64,000 nucleotides of DNA from positions 51,383 through 115,382 of the forward strand of contig NZ_QMFA01000023.1 in NCBI RefSeq assembly GCF_003285005.1. The letters are read 5' to 3'. Made by a program: the position numbers and the translations under genes. Shown here piece by piece: positions 44,693-53,834 of the stretch (positions are counted from its first letter, which is position 1; each line of letters opens with the position of its first letter). The notes under the pieces were generated by a model that made no database searches, had not been told where the DNA came from, and worked only from the letters and a program-made list of their open reading frames with translations. The stretch is from Paenibacillus sp. YN15. GTDB lineage: Bacteria > Bacillota > Bacilli > Paenibacillales > NBRC-103111.

Positions 44693-44892
44693 GAAGCGGT
44701 GCGGAGCCATTCGCGCCTCCGGCGGACATACTCCGCAAGCGGTGTGCCCGTAATAAACGAAAACATCCGCTGGAAGTTGAAGCTGGAGCAGCAGGCCTTC
44801 TGCGCGGCTGCCGCATAGTCGATTTCCCCGGTGAGATTCTCCTCAATATAGTCCAGAGCATTGTTCATTTTTGTGAGCCAATCCATCCCCAT
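44659..44892 (-). pseudogene. Truncated AraC-type regulator, only the first helix-turn-helix remains
   Basis: The frame begins [20 protein letters not shown] and continues with [20 protein letters not shown] and EYVRRRR, the N-terminal DNA-binding part of AraC/BmrR-like regulators. After RRRR the sequence loses all similarity and runs into the end of the EamA gene. Intact relatives continue for about 200 more residues with the second HTH and a GyrI-like sensor domain. A deletion near 44715 is the simplest reading. Confidence 0.75.
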
Positions 44893-45042
44893 CGCTCCCT
44901 TTCAAAACCGATCATATCCGTTTGCTGCGCCTCTCGCGCAACTTCTTCTGCACAATTCCGTCAGCAGGGTTACAGCGAATCCACCCATTTTGTGGCATAC
45001 TAGCAATATAGCATGATGGGACAAGGAAAAAGGAGTGACAAA

Positions 45043-45654
45043 ATGATTTACGTTGCGCTGTTGCGGGGCATTAATGTGGGCGGCAATAACAAGGTGGATA
45101 TGAAGCGGCTGAAGGCAGCCTTTGAGCAGGCGGGGATGCGGCAGGTGGTCACCTATATTAATTCCGGAAATATTGTGTTTTCCTGGGATGCGGAGGAGGC
45201 TGCAAGCGGCAGGAGCCTGTCCGGTGAGCAGGAACAGGAGCTGAAGCGCAAGCTGGCGGGCATTTTGGAGGAAGCGATTCTGCGGGAGTTCAACCTGCCC
45301 ATCAGAGTGGTCATCCGCAGTCTGAAGGATATCCGTGAGGTGATCCGCCATCTGCCGGAAGCCTGGACCAACGATGACACCATGCGGAGCGATGTACTGT
45401 TCCTGTGGGCTGAAGCAGACGCGCCGGAGGTGCTGGACGAGCTTAAGTTCAAGCCGGAGATCGACCGTGTGCTCTACGCGCCGGGCGCTGTGCTTTGGTC
45501 TGTGGACCGGGCCAATGCCACTCGCAGCGGGATGCAAAAGCTCATCGGCACCAAGCTGTACGGGCTGATGACCGTCCGTAACGTCAATACCACCCGCAAA
45601 ATCCACCAGTTGATGGAGGAGGCGGCAGCGGTGGCGGAAGCAGAGGGCGGCTGA
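45043..45654 (+). CDS. DUF1697 family protein
   Basis: A 203-residue soluble protein beginning MIYVALLRGINVGGNNKVDM, with QVVTYINSGNIVFSW and a late NVNTTRKIHQLME. It is a plain member of DUF1697. ATG 45043 has AAGGAG seven bases upstream. No catalytic residues are assigned to this family as far as I know. It is monocistronic and followed by element D. Confidence 0.88.
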   Translation: MIYVALLRGINVGGNNKVDMKRLKAAFEQAGMRQVVTYINSGNIVFSWDAEEAASGRSLSGEQEQELKRKLAGILEEAILREFNLPIRVVIRSLKDIREVIRHLPEAWTNDDTMRSDVLFLWAEADAPEVLDELKFKPEIDRVLYAPGAVLWSVDRANATRSGMQKLIGTKLYGLMTVRNVNTTRKIHQLMEEAAAVAEAEGG

Positions 45655-45724
45655 GGCATCGGTTTGTCTCCCTTGGCGCTGCCGCAGCCGCAGCCGTCAG
45701 CCCCGCATCACCAAGGGCAGCAGC

Positions 45725-45911
45725 TCTAACGGCGGTGTAAGCCTTTATTTCCGCGAAAACACCGCCCCAAACATTCTAACGGTGGCCAGCGCCGCTATTC
45801 GGGCCAAACAACCCGTCGCAAGCCCGGTTTTGGCCAAATAGCGGCTCCTGCTTCCGTTAGATTTGGCAAACCGCTATTTCGGGGCAAATAGCGGCTCTCA
45901 CCGCCGTTAGA
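45725..45911. repeat. Intergenic four-motif element D
   Basis: Forward copies at 45725 and 45775 (TCTAACGGCGG...TTTATTT and TCTAACGGTGG...GCTATTC); reverse copies at 45836-45861 and 45886-45911 (AAATAGCGGCTC...CCGTTAGA and AAATAGCGGCTC...CCGTTAGA). Spacing is exactly 50 bp in both pairs. This is the one element lying between genes on the same strand (DUF1697 and the bceR-like gene). No gene in 45655-46002. Confidence 0.87.
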
Positions 45912-46002
45912 ATCGCACGCGGCTCCCGGCCCATACCCATCTCTACGCTTCCATACCCCACCTGCCTCGCGCGGACAGGGGTGTTACAGGAGGATTTTCA
46001 CT

Positions 46003-46698
46003 ATGTTCAACATTCTGCTCATTGAAGACGATGCCGCTTTGTTCGGCGAAATCCGCCAGCGGCTTTCCCAATGGTCCTACCAGGTCCACAGCATTACCGA
46101 TTTCGGCAGGGTGCTGGAGGAGTTTGCGGCGCTGAAGCCGGAGCTGGTTATCATCGACATCCAGCTGCCGCAGTTTGACGGCTTCCATTGGTGCCGCACC
46201 ATCCGGGCCCACTCCAAGGTGCCGATCCTGATGCTCTCCTCCCGGGATCATCCCAGCGACATGGTCATGTCCATGACCCTGGGGGCGGATGACTACATCC
46301 AGAAGCCCTTCCACTTCGAGGTCCTGGTGGCCAAAATCCAGGCCATTCTGCGCCGGGTCTACAATTACACCACCGACCGTCCAGAGCTGCGCACCTGGCG
46401 GGGAGCCACTGTCGAATTCCTCAAAAACACCGTTTCCGGCTCCAGGGGAACCGTCCTTCTCACCAAAAACGAAATGTTCCTGCTGAATCTGCTGGTGGAG
46501 CACAAGGGGCAGATTGTCACCCGGGAGGCGATGATCCAGGCCTTGTGGGACAACGAGGATTTTGTCAGCGACAACACCCTGACCGTCAATGTGAACCGGC
46601 TGCGCAAAAAGCTGGAGCCTCTGGGTCTGGACGCCTGCATCGAAACCCGGGTGGGGCAGGGCTATATCGCCACCGATGAGGAGGGGCCGGTCATATGA
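46003..46698 (+). CDS. bceR: BceR-like response regulator
   Basis: An OmpR-type regulator of 231 residues: receiver with acidic pair ILLIEDDA, phospho-acceptor Asp in LVIIDIQLP and Lys in YIQKPF, then a winged helix (TKNEMFLLNLLVEHKGQIVT, SDNTLTVNVNRLRKKLE). Close to BceR/YvcP-type regulators, with a matching operator ahead of the transporter genes. The start of the kinase overlaps its stop by four bases. It should activate the transporter genes downstream when the kinase reports antimicrobial peptide. Confidence 0.9.
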   Translation: MFNILLIEDDAALFGEIRQRLSQWSYQVHSITDFGRVLEEFAALKPELVIIDIQLPQFDGFHWCRTIRAHSKVPILMLSSRDHPSDMVMSMTLGADDYIQKPFHFEVLVAKIQAILRRVYNYTTDRPELRTWRGATVEFLKNTVSGSRGTVLLTKNEMFLLNLLVEHKGQIVTREAMIQALWDNEDFVSDNTLTVNVNRLRKKLEPLGLDACIETRVGQGYIATDEEGPVI

Positions 46699-47705
46699 TC
46701 CGCCGCTATCTGAGTGAGCGCGCGAGCTGGCTTCTCCTGTTGCTCGGGCTGCAGCTGCTGCTGGTATTTGTGGCCTATCTGGACCCGGGCATCGATCTCC
46801 TGCCCACTCTATATCTGGTTTGGCTGAATGCATCGGTATGCATCGCCTTCATATGCTGGCGTTACTTCCGGGAAACCCGCTTCTACAAAAGCCTGGCCGC
46901 CGGTGAGCATCTGTTCGATTCCCGGCGTCTCCCGGAGGCGGCAAGCCCCTTCGAGGCCATCGTCCGGGAGGCTGTGCTGGAGCAAACGGAAAGCATCCGC
47001 CAGGAGTCCGCGTCCAACGCCCACCTGCTGGAGCAGGAGAAGAATGACCTGCTCTCCTGGATTCATGAGGTGAAAACCCCCCTCTCGGCCATGCATCTGA
47101 TGCTCGGGCGGATCACCGATGAAACGCTGAGAAGCCAGCTCCAACAGGAATGGCTCCGGATTCATCTGCTCCTGGACCAGGAGCTGCACCGCAAACGACT
47201 GCCCTTCCTGAAGAATGACCTGTACATGGAAGCCGTGCAGCTCGGAGCCGTGTTGAACAAAGAAATCCGCGACCTCCGGTCCTGGTGCATCCCCAAGGGG
47301 ATCGGCTTCGACCTCTCCCTGGAAGCGAAAGAGACCTTAACGGACGCCAAGTGGCTGGGCTTTATCCTGCGGCAACTGCTCAGCAATGCCATCAAATACA
47401 GCGGTCCCGGCACAGACATCTCCATCTTCAGCGGAGAGCTCGACGGGCATGTAACGCTGACCGTCCGGGACCGCGGGCGGGGCATCGACCCCAAGGACCT
47501 GCCGCGGATCTTCGACAAGGGCTTCACCTCCACCCTGAACCGCCAGGACGGAGGCAGCGCCACCGGCATGGGGCTTTATCTGGCCCGGCAAGCGGCACAG
47601 TCGCTGCTCATTGTCATTCAGGCGGAATCCATGCCCGGCGAGGGCAGCGCCTTCACTCTGGTGTTCCCCCGGAAGAACGATCTGGTCCGTCTTGCAGGCA
47701 TGTGA
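46695..47705 (+). CDS. bceS: BceS-like intramembrane-sensing histidine kinase
   Basis: Two closely spaced N-terminal helices (LLLLGLQLLLVFVAYL and TLYLVWLNASVCIAFICW) with no extracellular domain, then a kinase core: His in SWIHEVKTPLSAMH, N box LLSNAIKYSGPG and G box GMGLYLARQ. Kinases of this type do not sense peptide directly but through the BceAB transporter. The stop codon lies inside the operator palindrome (47699-47720). 336 residues is the normal size. Confidence 0.9.
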   Translation: MIRRYLSERASWLLLLLGLQLLLVFVAYLDPGIDLLPTLYLVWLNASVCIAFICWRYFRETRFYKSLAAGEHLFDSRRLPEAASPFEAIVREAVLEQTESIRQESASNAHLLEQEKNDLLSWIHEVKTPLSAMHLMLGRITDETLRSQLQQEWLRIHLLLDQELHRKRLPFLKNDLYMEAVQLGAVLNKEIRDLRSWCIPKGIGFDLSLEAKETLTDAKWLGFILRQLLSNAIKYSGPGTDISIFSGELDGHVTLTVRDRGRGIDPKDLPRIFDKGFTSTLNRQDGGSATGMGLYLARQAAQSLLIVIQAESMPGEGSAFTLVFPRKNDLVRLAGM

Positions 47706-47720
47706 CAGGAATGTCACATG
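47699..47720 (+). promoter_or_regulatory. BceR-type operator ahead of bceAB
   Basis: A perfect 9-4-9 palindrome, CATGTGACA ggaa TGTCACATG, contains TGACA-N4-TGTCA, close to the TnACA-N4-TGTAA site known for BceR regulators. It lies about 80 bases before the ATPase start and overlaps the bceS stop. A TATGAT -10-like box follows near 47772. Confidence 0.72.
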
Positions 47721-47802
47721 CTCTTTTCATTTGTTCGGCGAAACGCAGGAAAACACGCCGGCGGCTGGATTATGATGGAGGTATCAAAGGAGTGAAGCAA
47801 AT

Positions 47803-48558
47803 ATGGCAATTCTGGAAGCCTCCAACATTTATAAAACCTACGGCAACAAGCTGAACCGCCAGGAGGTGCTCAAGGGCATCGACCTGAAGGTGCGCAAAGG
47901 CGAATTTGTGGGCATTATGGGCCCCTCCGGCTCAGGCAAAACCACTCTCCTGAACGTCCTGTCGTCCATCGACCGGGTAAGCCAAGGCACCATCGATATC
48001 GAAGGCCAAACCTTCACCCGCATGAAGGAAAAAGCGCTGGCGGAATTCCGCAAGCGCCACCTGGGCTTTATCTTTCAGGAATACAATCTGCTGGATACCC
48101 TGACCGTCAAGGAAAATGTGCTGCTGCCCCTGTCCATTACGGACATCAGCAAGCGCGAAGCCCATCTCCGGTTTGAGGAGGTGGCCCGAGAGCTGGGGAT
48201 TTTCGAAGTGAAGGATAAATACCCGTCGGAAATTTCCGGCGGCCAGAAGCAGCGGACCTCTGCAGCCAGAGCCTTCATCCACCAGCCGGGCATTATTTTT
48301 GCCGATGAGCCTACGGGGGCTTTGGATTCCAAATCCGCCTCCGACCTCCTGAACAAGCTCTCGGAGATGAACCAGAAGCGGCAGGCCACCATCGTGATGG
48401 TCACCCATGACCCCATGGCCGCCAGCTTTTGCAGCCGAGTGGTATTTATCCGCGACGGGCAAATCTACACCCAGCTGGAGAAGGGGGCGGAAACCCGCCA
48501 GTCCTTCTTGGGCGATATTATCAAAACCCAGGGTGTGCTGGGCGGGGTGCAGCCATGA
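47803..48558 (+). CDS. bceA: BceA-like ABC ATPase
   Basis: A 251-residue ATPase with Walker [14 protein letters not shown], signature [12 protein letters not shown] and Walker [14 protein letters not shown], typical of the MacB/BceA group. AAGGAGTGAAG precedes ATG. It overlaps the permease gene by four bases. Together they form a resistance pump for peptide antibiotics such as bacitracin-like compounds; the exact peptide is unknown. Confidence 0.93.
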   Translation: MAILEASNIYKTYGNKLNRQEVLKGIDLKVRKGEFVGIMGPSGSGKTTLLNVLSSIDRVSQGTIDIEGQTFTRMKEKALAEFRKRHLGFIFQEYNLLDTLTVKENVLLPLSITDISKREAHLRFEEVARELGIFEVKDKYPSEISGGQKQRTSAARAFIHQPGIIFADEPTGALDSKSASDLLNKLSEMNQKRQATIVMVTHDPMAASFCSRVVFIRDGQIYTQLEKGAETRQSFLGDIIKTQGVLGGVQP

Positions 48559-50477
48559 ACATCCACTTTATCATCCTGCGCAACCTGAAGAAGAACCTGC
48601 GGAACTATTACCTCTATGTATTCGCGCTCATCTTCAGCGTGGCCCTCTATTTCTCCTTCGTTACCCTGCGGTATGATCCGGCTTTGGGCGAAATGGAGGG
48701 CACCGTCAAGGGGGGCGCCGCCATCGGAGCCTCCTCCGTGCTGCTCGTGGTCATCGTCGCCGTGTTTCTGCTGTATGCCAACACCATATTCATCAAACGC
48801 CGCAGCCGCGAAATCGGCCTGTTCCAATTAATCGGACTGACGAAGGGGAAGATCTTCCGGCTCTTCAGCGCCGAAAATCTGATCCTGTACTTCGGATCGA
48901 TGCTCCTGGGCATCGGCGGGGGCTTCGGCATCTCCCGACTGATGCTTATGATCCTCTTCAAGATTATTGAAGTGGAGGAAATGGCCCGGCTGCGGTTTTC
49001 ACCGGAAGCGCTGAAGCAAACCATTCTTGTTTTCGCGTCCATATATCTGCTGATTATGCTTATGAACTACCTGTTTATCAAAAGCCAGACCATTCTCTCC
49101 CTGTTCCGGGTTTTGTCCACCGCCCAGGAGCGGGTTAAGCGCATCTCCATATGGGATATCATCATGGGAGTGCTGGGGTTGGGCTTTATCGGCGGAGGGT
49201 ATGCACTGTCCGCGCGGCTGTTCGGGGGCGCCTTTACCTCCATGACAGAGCTGATGGCGGCCATGGTGGCCATCCTGGCCTCCGTTATTGCCGGCACGTA
49301 CCTGTTCTATAAAGGCTCCGTCCGCTTTCTGTTCAATCTGGCCCGCAAAAGCCAAAACGGCTACCTGTCCGTCAAGCAGGTGCTGTCCCTGTCCTCCATT
49401 ATGTTCCGGATGCGGTCCAACGCGCTTTTGCTCACCGTCATTACCACCGTTTCCGCCTTGGCCATCGGGCTCTTGTCCTTAAGCTATATTTCCTATACCT
49501 CTGCCGCCATCTTGGCAAGGGAGTCCTCTCCCCACGACTTCGGGTTTGTCAGCCAAGAGGATAAAGGGCATTTCACCGCCGCGCTGGACAAAGCGGGAAT
49601 CGGCTACCGGGAAATCGCCATCCCCTCCATTAAACTGAGGATGGACCCCACCCGGCTGTTGGACCCATCCTTATTCACTGGCAGCGAGGACAGCACGATG
49701 GAAGTTACGGTGGTGGGAGACCGGCAGCTGGAGCATATCGACATCCGGCCGGGTGAAGCGCGTTTTATCAGCAGCTCGGCTCTGGAGAATTTCCTGTCGC
49801 CCCGGAACAATTCGGAGGTGACCATATTTGCCGGGGAAACCTCCTATCCGGTCACCGTTACCTCCATTTCCAAGGAGGCGCTGCTGCCCATCTATTACGG
49901 CCAGCCGCTGATAATAGACCAGGCCGATTATCAAAACCTGTCCGCCGCGGCATCCAGCCAGGAAAAGGCCAATGAACGGGTCTATTACGGCATTCTGTTG
50001 GCCGAGCCCGGCCAGATCAAAGCCGCCAACGCCATTTTTAATACCGAACCAGCGAAGCAATCGGCCTTCTCCCAATACGAAAATCTCGTCAGCCAACGCA
50101 CCAATATGGGGCTCATCATGTTCATTGTAGCCTTCCTCGGGCTGACCTTCCTGATTACCTCCGGCTGCATCCTGTATTTCAAGCAAATGGATGAAAGCGA
50201 GGAGGAAAAGGGCGGCTACACCATTCTGCGGAAGCTTGGCTTTACTCCGGGAGACCTGCTCTCCGGCATCCGCTTCAAGCAGTTGTTCAACTTCGGCATT
50301 CCTCTGGTGGTGGGGTTAAGCCACAGCTATTTCGCCGTCAAATCCGGGTGGTTTTTCTTCGGTACGGAAATGCTGTCGCCCACCATTCTGGTCATGCTGG
50401 TCTATACCGGACTGTACTCCATCTTCGGCATCCTGTCCGTGCTGTACTGCAAACGGGTCATTGGCCAGTCGCTGTAA
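48555..50477 (+). CDS. bceB: BceB-like permease with ten helices and large extracellular domain
   Basis: The 640-residue permease has ten helices. A roughly 200-residue extracellular segment (about residues 330-520) sits between helices 7 and 8, as in BceB proteins, where it binds peptide-lipid targets. Conserved features include [17 protein letters not shown] near residue 80 and an FtsX-like end ([13 protein letters not shown]). ATG 48555 overlaps the ATPase stop. It also passes the signal to the BceS-like kinase. Confidence 0.92.
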   Translation: MNIHFIILRNLKKNLRNYYLYVFALIFSVALYFSFVTLRYDPALGEMEGTVKGGAAIGASSVLLVVIVAVFLLYANTIFIKRRSREIGLFQLIGLTKGKIFRLFSAENLILYFGSMLLGIGGGFGISRLMLMILFKIIEVEEMARLRFSPEALKQTILVFASIYLLIMLMNYLFIKSQTILSLFRVLSTAQERVKRISIWDIIMGVLGLGFIGGGYALSARLFGGAFTSMTELMAAMVAILASVIAGTYLFYKGSVRFLFNLARKSQNGYLSVKQVLSLSSIMFRMRSNALLLTVITTVSALAIGLLSLSYISYTSAAILARESSPHDFGFVSQEDKGHFTAALDKAGIGYREIAIPSIKLRMDPTRLLDPSLFTGSEDSTMEVTVVGDRQLEHIDIRPGEARFISSSALENFLSPRNNSEVTIFAGETSYPVTVTSISKEALLPIYYGQPLIIDQADYQNLSAAASSQEKANERVYYGILLAEPGQIKAANAIFNTEPAKQSAFSQYENLVSQRTNMGLIMFIVAFLGLTFLITSGCILYFKQMDESEEEKGGYTILRKLGFTPGDLLSGIRFKQLFNFGIPLVVGLSHSYFAVKSGWFFFGTEMLSPTILVMLVYTGLYSIFGILSVLYCKRVIGQSL

Positions 50478-50498
50478 CGCGGCGGGAGCCGGTTCAGG

Positions 50499-51437
50499 CT
50501 ACTCTCCGCCGGCCAGCTCGTTGCCGTTTTCGTCCACGCCGAGAGCCCCGCAGGCCATCAGGCGGTATTCCTCCAGCCCTGATTTCATTGCAAAAATAGC
50601 GATCAGAATAGGATAGGACGCCGTCGTTTCCCTGATATGCTCCGCCATCCGGGGCCACACCCGGCCTCCGGCCCGCTCGTACCGGGGCAGAAGATCGGCC
50701 AGCCCTTCGTCGCCGAACAGCATATAATACGTAACAAAATCCGCAGCCGGATCGGCGTATTCCGCCTCGGTCCAATCCAGAAGCCCGGTTACCTTGCCGT
50801 CAGGATTCACCAGAATATGTCCCGGATGCAGGTCGCCGTGGACCAAGGCCGAGTGGTCAGGCCAGAAGGTGTCGTCCTCCAGCCATGCCCGCCAACGCTC
50901 CCAGAGGGCCCGCGACACGCCGAAGGCGGCTTTGACCTCCTCCATCCGCTCCTGCAGCCGTTGCCGCACCCCGCCAGGGCTCCACACCCGCAGACCGGCC
51001 TGGCGCGCCTCCTCTTCGGGGATGTTATGCAGGGCGGCCAGCGTCTCCGCCAGGGATTGCACGAACACCTCCGGCAGCTGCTGGGGGTTTATCACCCAAT
51101 CGTACTGCTTCAGCTCAGGATTGATGGTGGCGATAGGAACTCCCCCCAGCAGGGGATAAGCAATCAGCTCCGGCTCATGCACCTGCCAATCCGGAACTTC
51201 CACCGGCAGATGGCGGGAAACCAGCTCCAGCACTTTCCGCTCATAAGCGGCGGACTCAATCACATCGGGCCGCCGCGGCTGGCGGAGCACCCAGCGCCCC
51301 CCGGCCGCGGTATCGGCGAATACCGCCCAGAAATCCAGTCCGGATTCATTCAGGCTGGCGGCGGCTGGTTCTATTTCTATCCCGCGGCTGCGGGCTTGCT
51401 GAAGAATATCCTCGATTATGCGCTGCTTCTCAGTCAT
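50499..51437 (-). CDS. mph: Macrolide 2'-phosphotransferase family kinase
   Basis: A 312-residue aminoglycoside-phosphotransferase-fold protein whose catalytic loop LVHGDLHPGHILVN and metal motif LLDWTEAEYADPAADF match Mph macrolide kinases more closely than aminoglycoside kinases. It would inactivate 14- to 16-membered macrolides using GTP in the cytoplasm. ATG 51437 with GGAGG six bases upstream is preferred to the TTG at 51458. It lies back to back with bceB. Whether it confers resistance is untested. Confidence 0.88.
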   Translation of the reverse strand: MTEKQRIIEDILQQARSRGIEIEPAAASLNESGLDFWAVFADTAAGGRWVLRQPRRPDVIESAAYERKVLELVSRHLPVEVPDWQVHEPELIAYPLLGGVPIATINPELKQYDWVINPQQLPEVFVQSLAETLAALHNIPEEEARQAGLRVWSPGGVRQRLQERMEEVKAAFGVSRALWERWRAWLEDDTFWPDHSALVHGDLHPGHILVNPDGKVTGLLDWTEAEYADPAADFVTYYMLFGDEGLADLLPRYERAGGRVWPRMAEHIRETTASYPILIAIFAMKSGLEEYRLMACGALGVDENGNELAGGE

Positions 51438-51523
51438 ATATGCCCTCCTTTGCAACATAGGCGTATGCCTGCTTTTCAGTATACCCTACCGGGCATAGAC
51501 GCTCAACAGCAGAAGACGGAGGC

Positions 51524-52717
51524 TTAATCTTCTTCCGTAAAGGAACCGAAATCGGTAATCCTCACATCATAGCTGAAATTCACCTCCACACCGCTAAAGA
51601 CCTCGTCCCAGTTGTCCTTCACCTTCCTCCACACCTCCGGATGCTGAATGGCCAGCCGTTCTCCAAAAGCGCCCACATCCACCTTGTACTCCTTCTGCAG
51701 CTTGCGCATCAGCGTCTGCATCCTCTGGGCCAGCCGTTCCTCCACAATCTGCTCCGCCGTTTCGGCAAACTGGTGGGAGGAAGGGGTGGACTGCTCGTTC
51801 CAGGTCTCAATCAGACGGCCCTCACTGACAAGGCTGACCCGGAATGCAATACGGTCCCCTTCCACAATGGAATTCATTTTGCTTTTCATGGACTTCACTT
51901 CATAGGTCAGGGTTTCATTGTCTGCGTCCTCCGTTTTAATCACGCCCGTTGTCCCCTCATTCCTCAGCCAAACCAGGCACTCCGTATCCTCCTGGCTCAG
52001 ATTGCCGATCCAGCGTCCGGAGGAGCCCTTGATAATCCCGGAGCCGGAAAACTCGATCTCCCCGCCTCCGGTGACCAGATTCTGAAGCACGAAGTTTTTC
52101 TTGGCATACGTGAATCCGTCCAGCCGGGATAGGGTAACCGGCGGAAGCAGCTTGCTGGTGCGAGTACGGTTGCGAATCATCCCCATGATGTGAAAGGCCG
52201 GGACAATCTCTGTTCTGTTGGATACCAGCGTATCCCTGGCCATGCCTTGGCTTATATACACCATGGTGCTGGGCCGGATATCATTGTCCCGGAGCAAAAA
52301 ATCCGTCAGCTGCTCTATGCTTTGCTTTTGCAGCAAATCGGCGGAAATGACAATGACCTTCAGGTGATGGCCAATAACCGGACGATCCAGCCGGGTGGAG
52401 AATTGACGGAATATCTCAATCAGCGAGTCGCCGCTTCCCGAAACATTGACATACGGCATCTGTGATTGATACTCATCCTTATCCTTCATCCCCACCGACT
52501 TGGTAGGAACAATCTGAATGGTGGCCATTAGCTTGTTTCGTTTGCTGTAGACGGCCCCTTTGGCCTCGAACTTCTTTTCGCCGGGAGCAGGCTGTCCGCT
52601 GTCCAGCGCCAATCCGGCGTACAAAGCCAGATCCTCAATCTCCTTGCTGCTCCAGCAGCCCGGCAGAAGCAGCGTCAGAGCAGCGCATGCCAGGAGAAGC
52701 TTAAGCTGCTTACACAT
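51524..52717 (-). CDS. gerKC: Spore germination lipoprotein, GerKC-like (Ger(x)C family)
   Basis: Lipobox LTLLLPGCW then SSKEIEDLALYAGLALDSG, the standard start of Ger(x)C proteins. The 397-residue chain has the three-domain pattern of this family and ends FSYDVRITDFGSF. It is a lipoprotein of the spore inner membrane and part of a nutrient germinant receptor. Its start overlaps the GerKB gene by eight bases. The partner A subunit upstream is truncated, so the receptor may not be functional. Confidence 0.92.
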   Translation of the reverse strand: MCKQLKLLLACAALTLLLPGCWSSKEIEDLALYAGLALDSGQPAPGEKKFEAKGAVYSKRNKLMATIQIVPTKSVGMKDKDEYQSQMPYVNVSGSGDSLIEIFRQFSTRLDRPVIGHHLKVIVISADLLQKQSIEQLTDFLLRDNDIRPSTMVYISQGMARDTLVSNRTEIVPAFHIMGMIRNRTRTSKLLPPVTLSRLDGFTYAKKNFVLQNLVTGGGEIEFSGSGIIKGSSGRWIGNLSQEDTECLVWLRNEGTTGVIKTEDADNETLTYEVKSMKSKMNSIVEGDRIAFRVSLVSEGRLIETWNEQSTPSSHQFAETAEQIVEERLAQRMQTLMRKLQKEYKVDVGAFGERLAIQHPEVWRKVKDNWDEVFSGVEVNFSYDVRITDFGSFTEED

Positions 52718-53813
52718 GCTGCTTCAATCCCTTCACACGAATCATCCATACCACAAGAAGCGGGACGAACAATAGAAGGAACAGACCTGCGCTGCCCCAT
52801 CCGATGGCGTCACCCAGAAGAATCAGGTCCTGCTGGCTCTTCGGCACCATAGTCGCCAGAAACAATACGGGAACCATGGCGAGAATAACCGGCTGCACAG
52901 GCAGCCGGAACACTTGGGAAATACCCAGGGAGGCTTGAAAGAAGAAGCTGCAAAAGGTGCAGAACATCTGTATCAGCCAAACCACCATCAGCGGAAATTC
53001 CAGCCTTTCCACAAAAAAACCGGTGACCTCGAAGCTGCGGATCAAATCGATGGTAGGCCAGGCGCTGGTAATCACGCAATCAATGGACAGACCGCCGACA
53101 ACCATAATGACTGTCAGCAGATACAACCCCAGGGGAATGGCAATCCCCCCCAGCATGGCCTTAACCGCGTGCTGGGGATGCTGCATGAAGGCCACCAGCG
53201 TCAGAACCACCTCACAGCCGGAGTAAACCAGGATGGAGGACTTTAAGCCGCGGAAGACAGGGGCGAATCCCTCCCCCAGAACCGGGCGCAGGTTATTGAT
53301 ATTGAACAGCCGCAGGCTGACCGCATACGACACCAGCAGCACCAGAATCGTAATGGGCAGGACGATCTGGTACACCCGGGCAATGGCGTTAATGCCGCCG
53401 CACACCAGGTAGGCCCCCGCCCAAATAAACGGAATGACCATGGCCCAAATGGGCGTTCCCTCCAGCAGGAAGAACAGCGTAACCTCCGCCAGCGAACGGA
53501 TCTCGAAGCCCGCTACAATCACGAAATAGAGGACCAGGAGCAGGCAGAGCGCCCCTCCCGGAACCCTGCCGGCAATCTTCCCCGCATATTGGAAAATGGT
53601 CTCGCCGGGAAACTGCTGGCTGAGCTTGACCATAAGCAGGACGACCAGCATAATCGCTGCGCCTCCCAACAGAATGGTCAGCCAGGAGTCAGGCGTCTTC
53701 ATCTCCTGGGTTATGCTGCGCGGCATGGTCAGAATCCCTGCGCCAAGCAGGGTATTGGTCAGGAATACCGCCGCTTGGGAGGAAGTAATCTTGTCATCGG
53801 CTCTAAGGAACAA
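52710..53813 (-). CDS. gerKB: Spore germination permease-like protein, GerKB-like
   Basis: A 367-residue membrane protein with about ten helices of the GerAB (endospore germination, APC-superfamily) type: TNTLLGAGILTMPRSITQEM at the start, then repeated helices with GGINAIARVYQI. It starts at TTG 53813 with GGGGAG six bases upstream. Such subunits bind the nutrient germinant. Second gene after the A-subunit remnant. Confidence 0.92.
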   Translation of the reverse strand: MFLRADDKITSSQAAVFLTNTLLGAGILTMPRSITQEMKTPDSWLTILLGGAAIMLVVLLMVKLSQQFPGETIFQYAGKIAGRVPGGALCLLLVLYFVIVAGFEIRSLAEVTLFFLLEGTPIWAMVIPFIWAGAYLVCGGINAIARVYQIVLPITILVLLVSYAVSLRLFNINNLRPVLGEGFAPVFRGLKSSILVYSGCEVVLTLVAFMQHPQHAVKAMLGGIAIPLGLYLLTVIMVVGGLSIDCVITSAWPTIDLIRSFEVTGFFVERLEFPLMVVWLIQMFCTFCSFFFQASLGISQVFRLPVQPVILAMVPVLFLATMVPKSQQDLILLGDAIGWGSAGLFLLLFVPLLVVWMIRVKGLKQHV

Positions 53814-53834
53814 GCGTAGCTCCCCTTCCGAAAA

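Noticed and set aside
12051..45911. The repeats with 50-bp spacing as CRISPR arrays
   Set aside because: Only two direct copies per orientation, motif copies are imperfect, the second pair is inverted and no cas gene is present.
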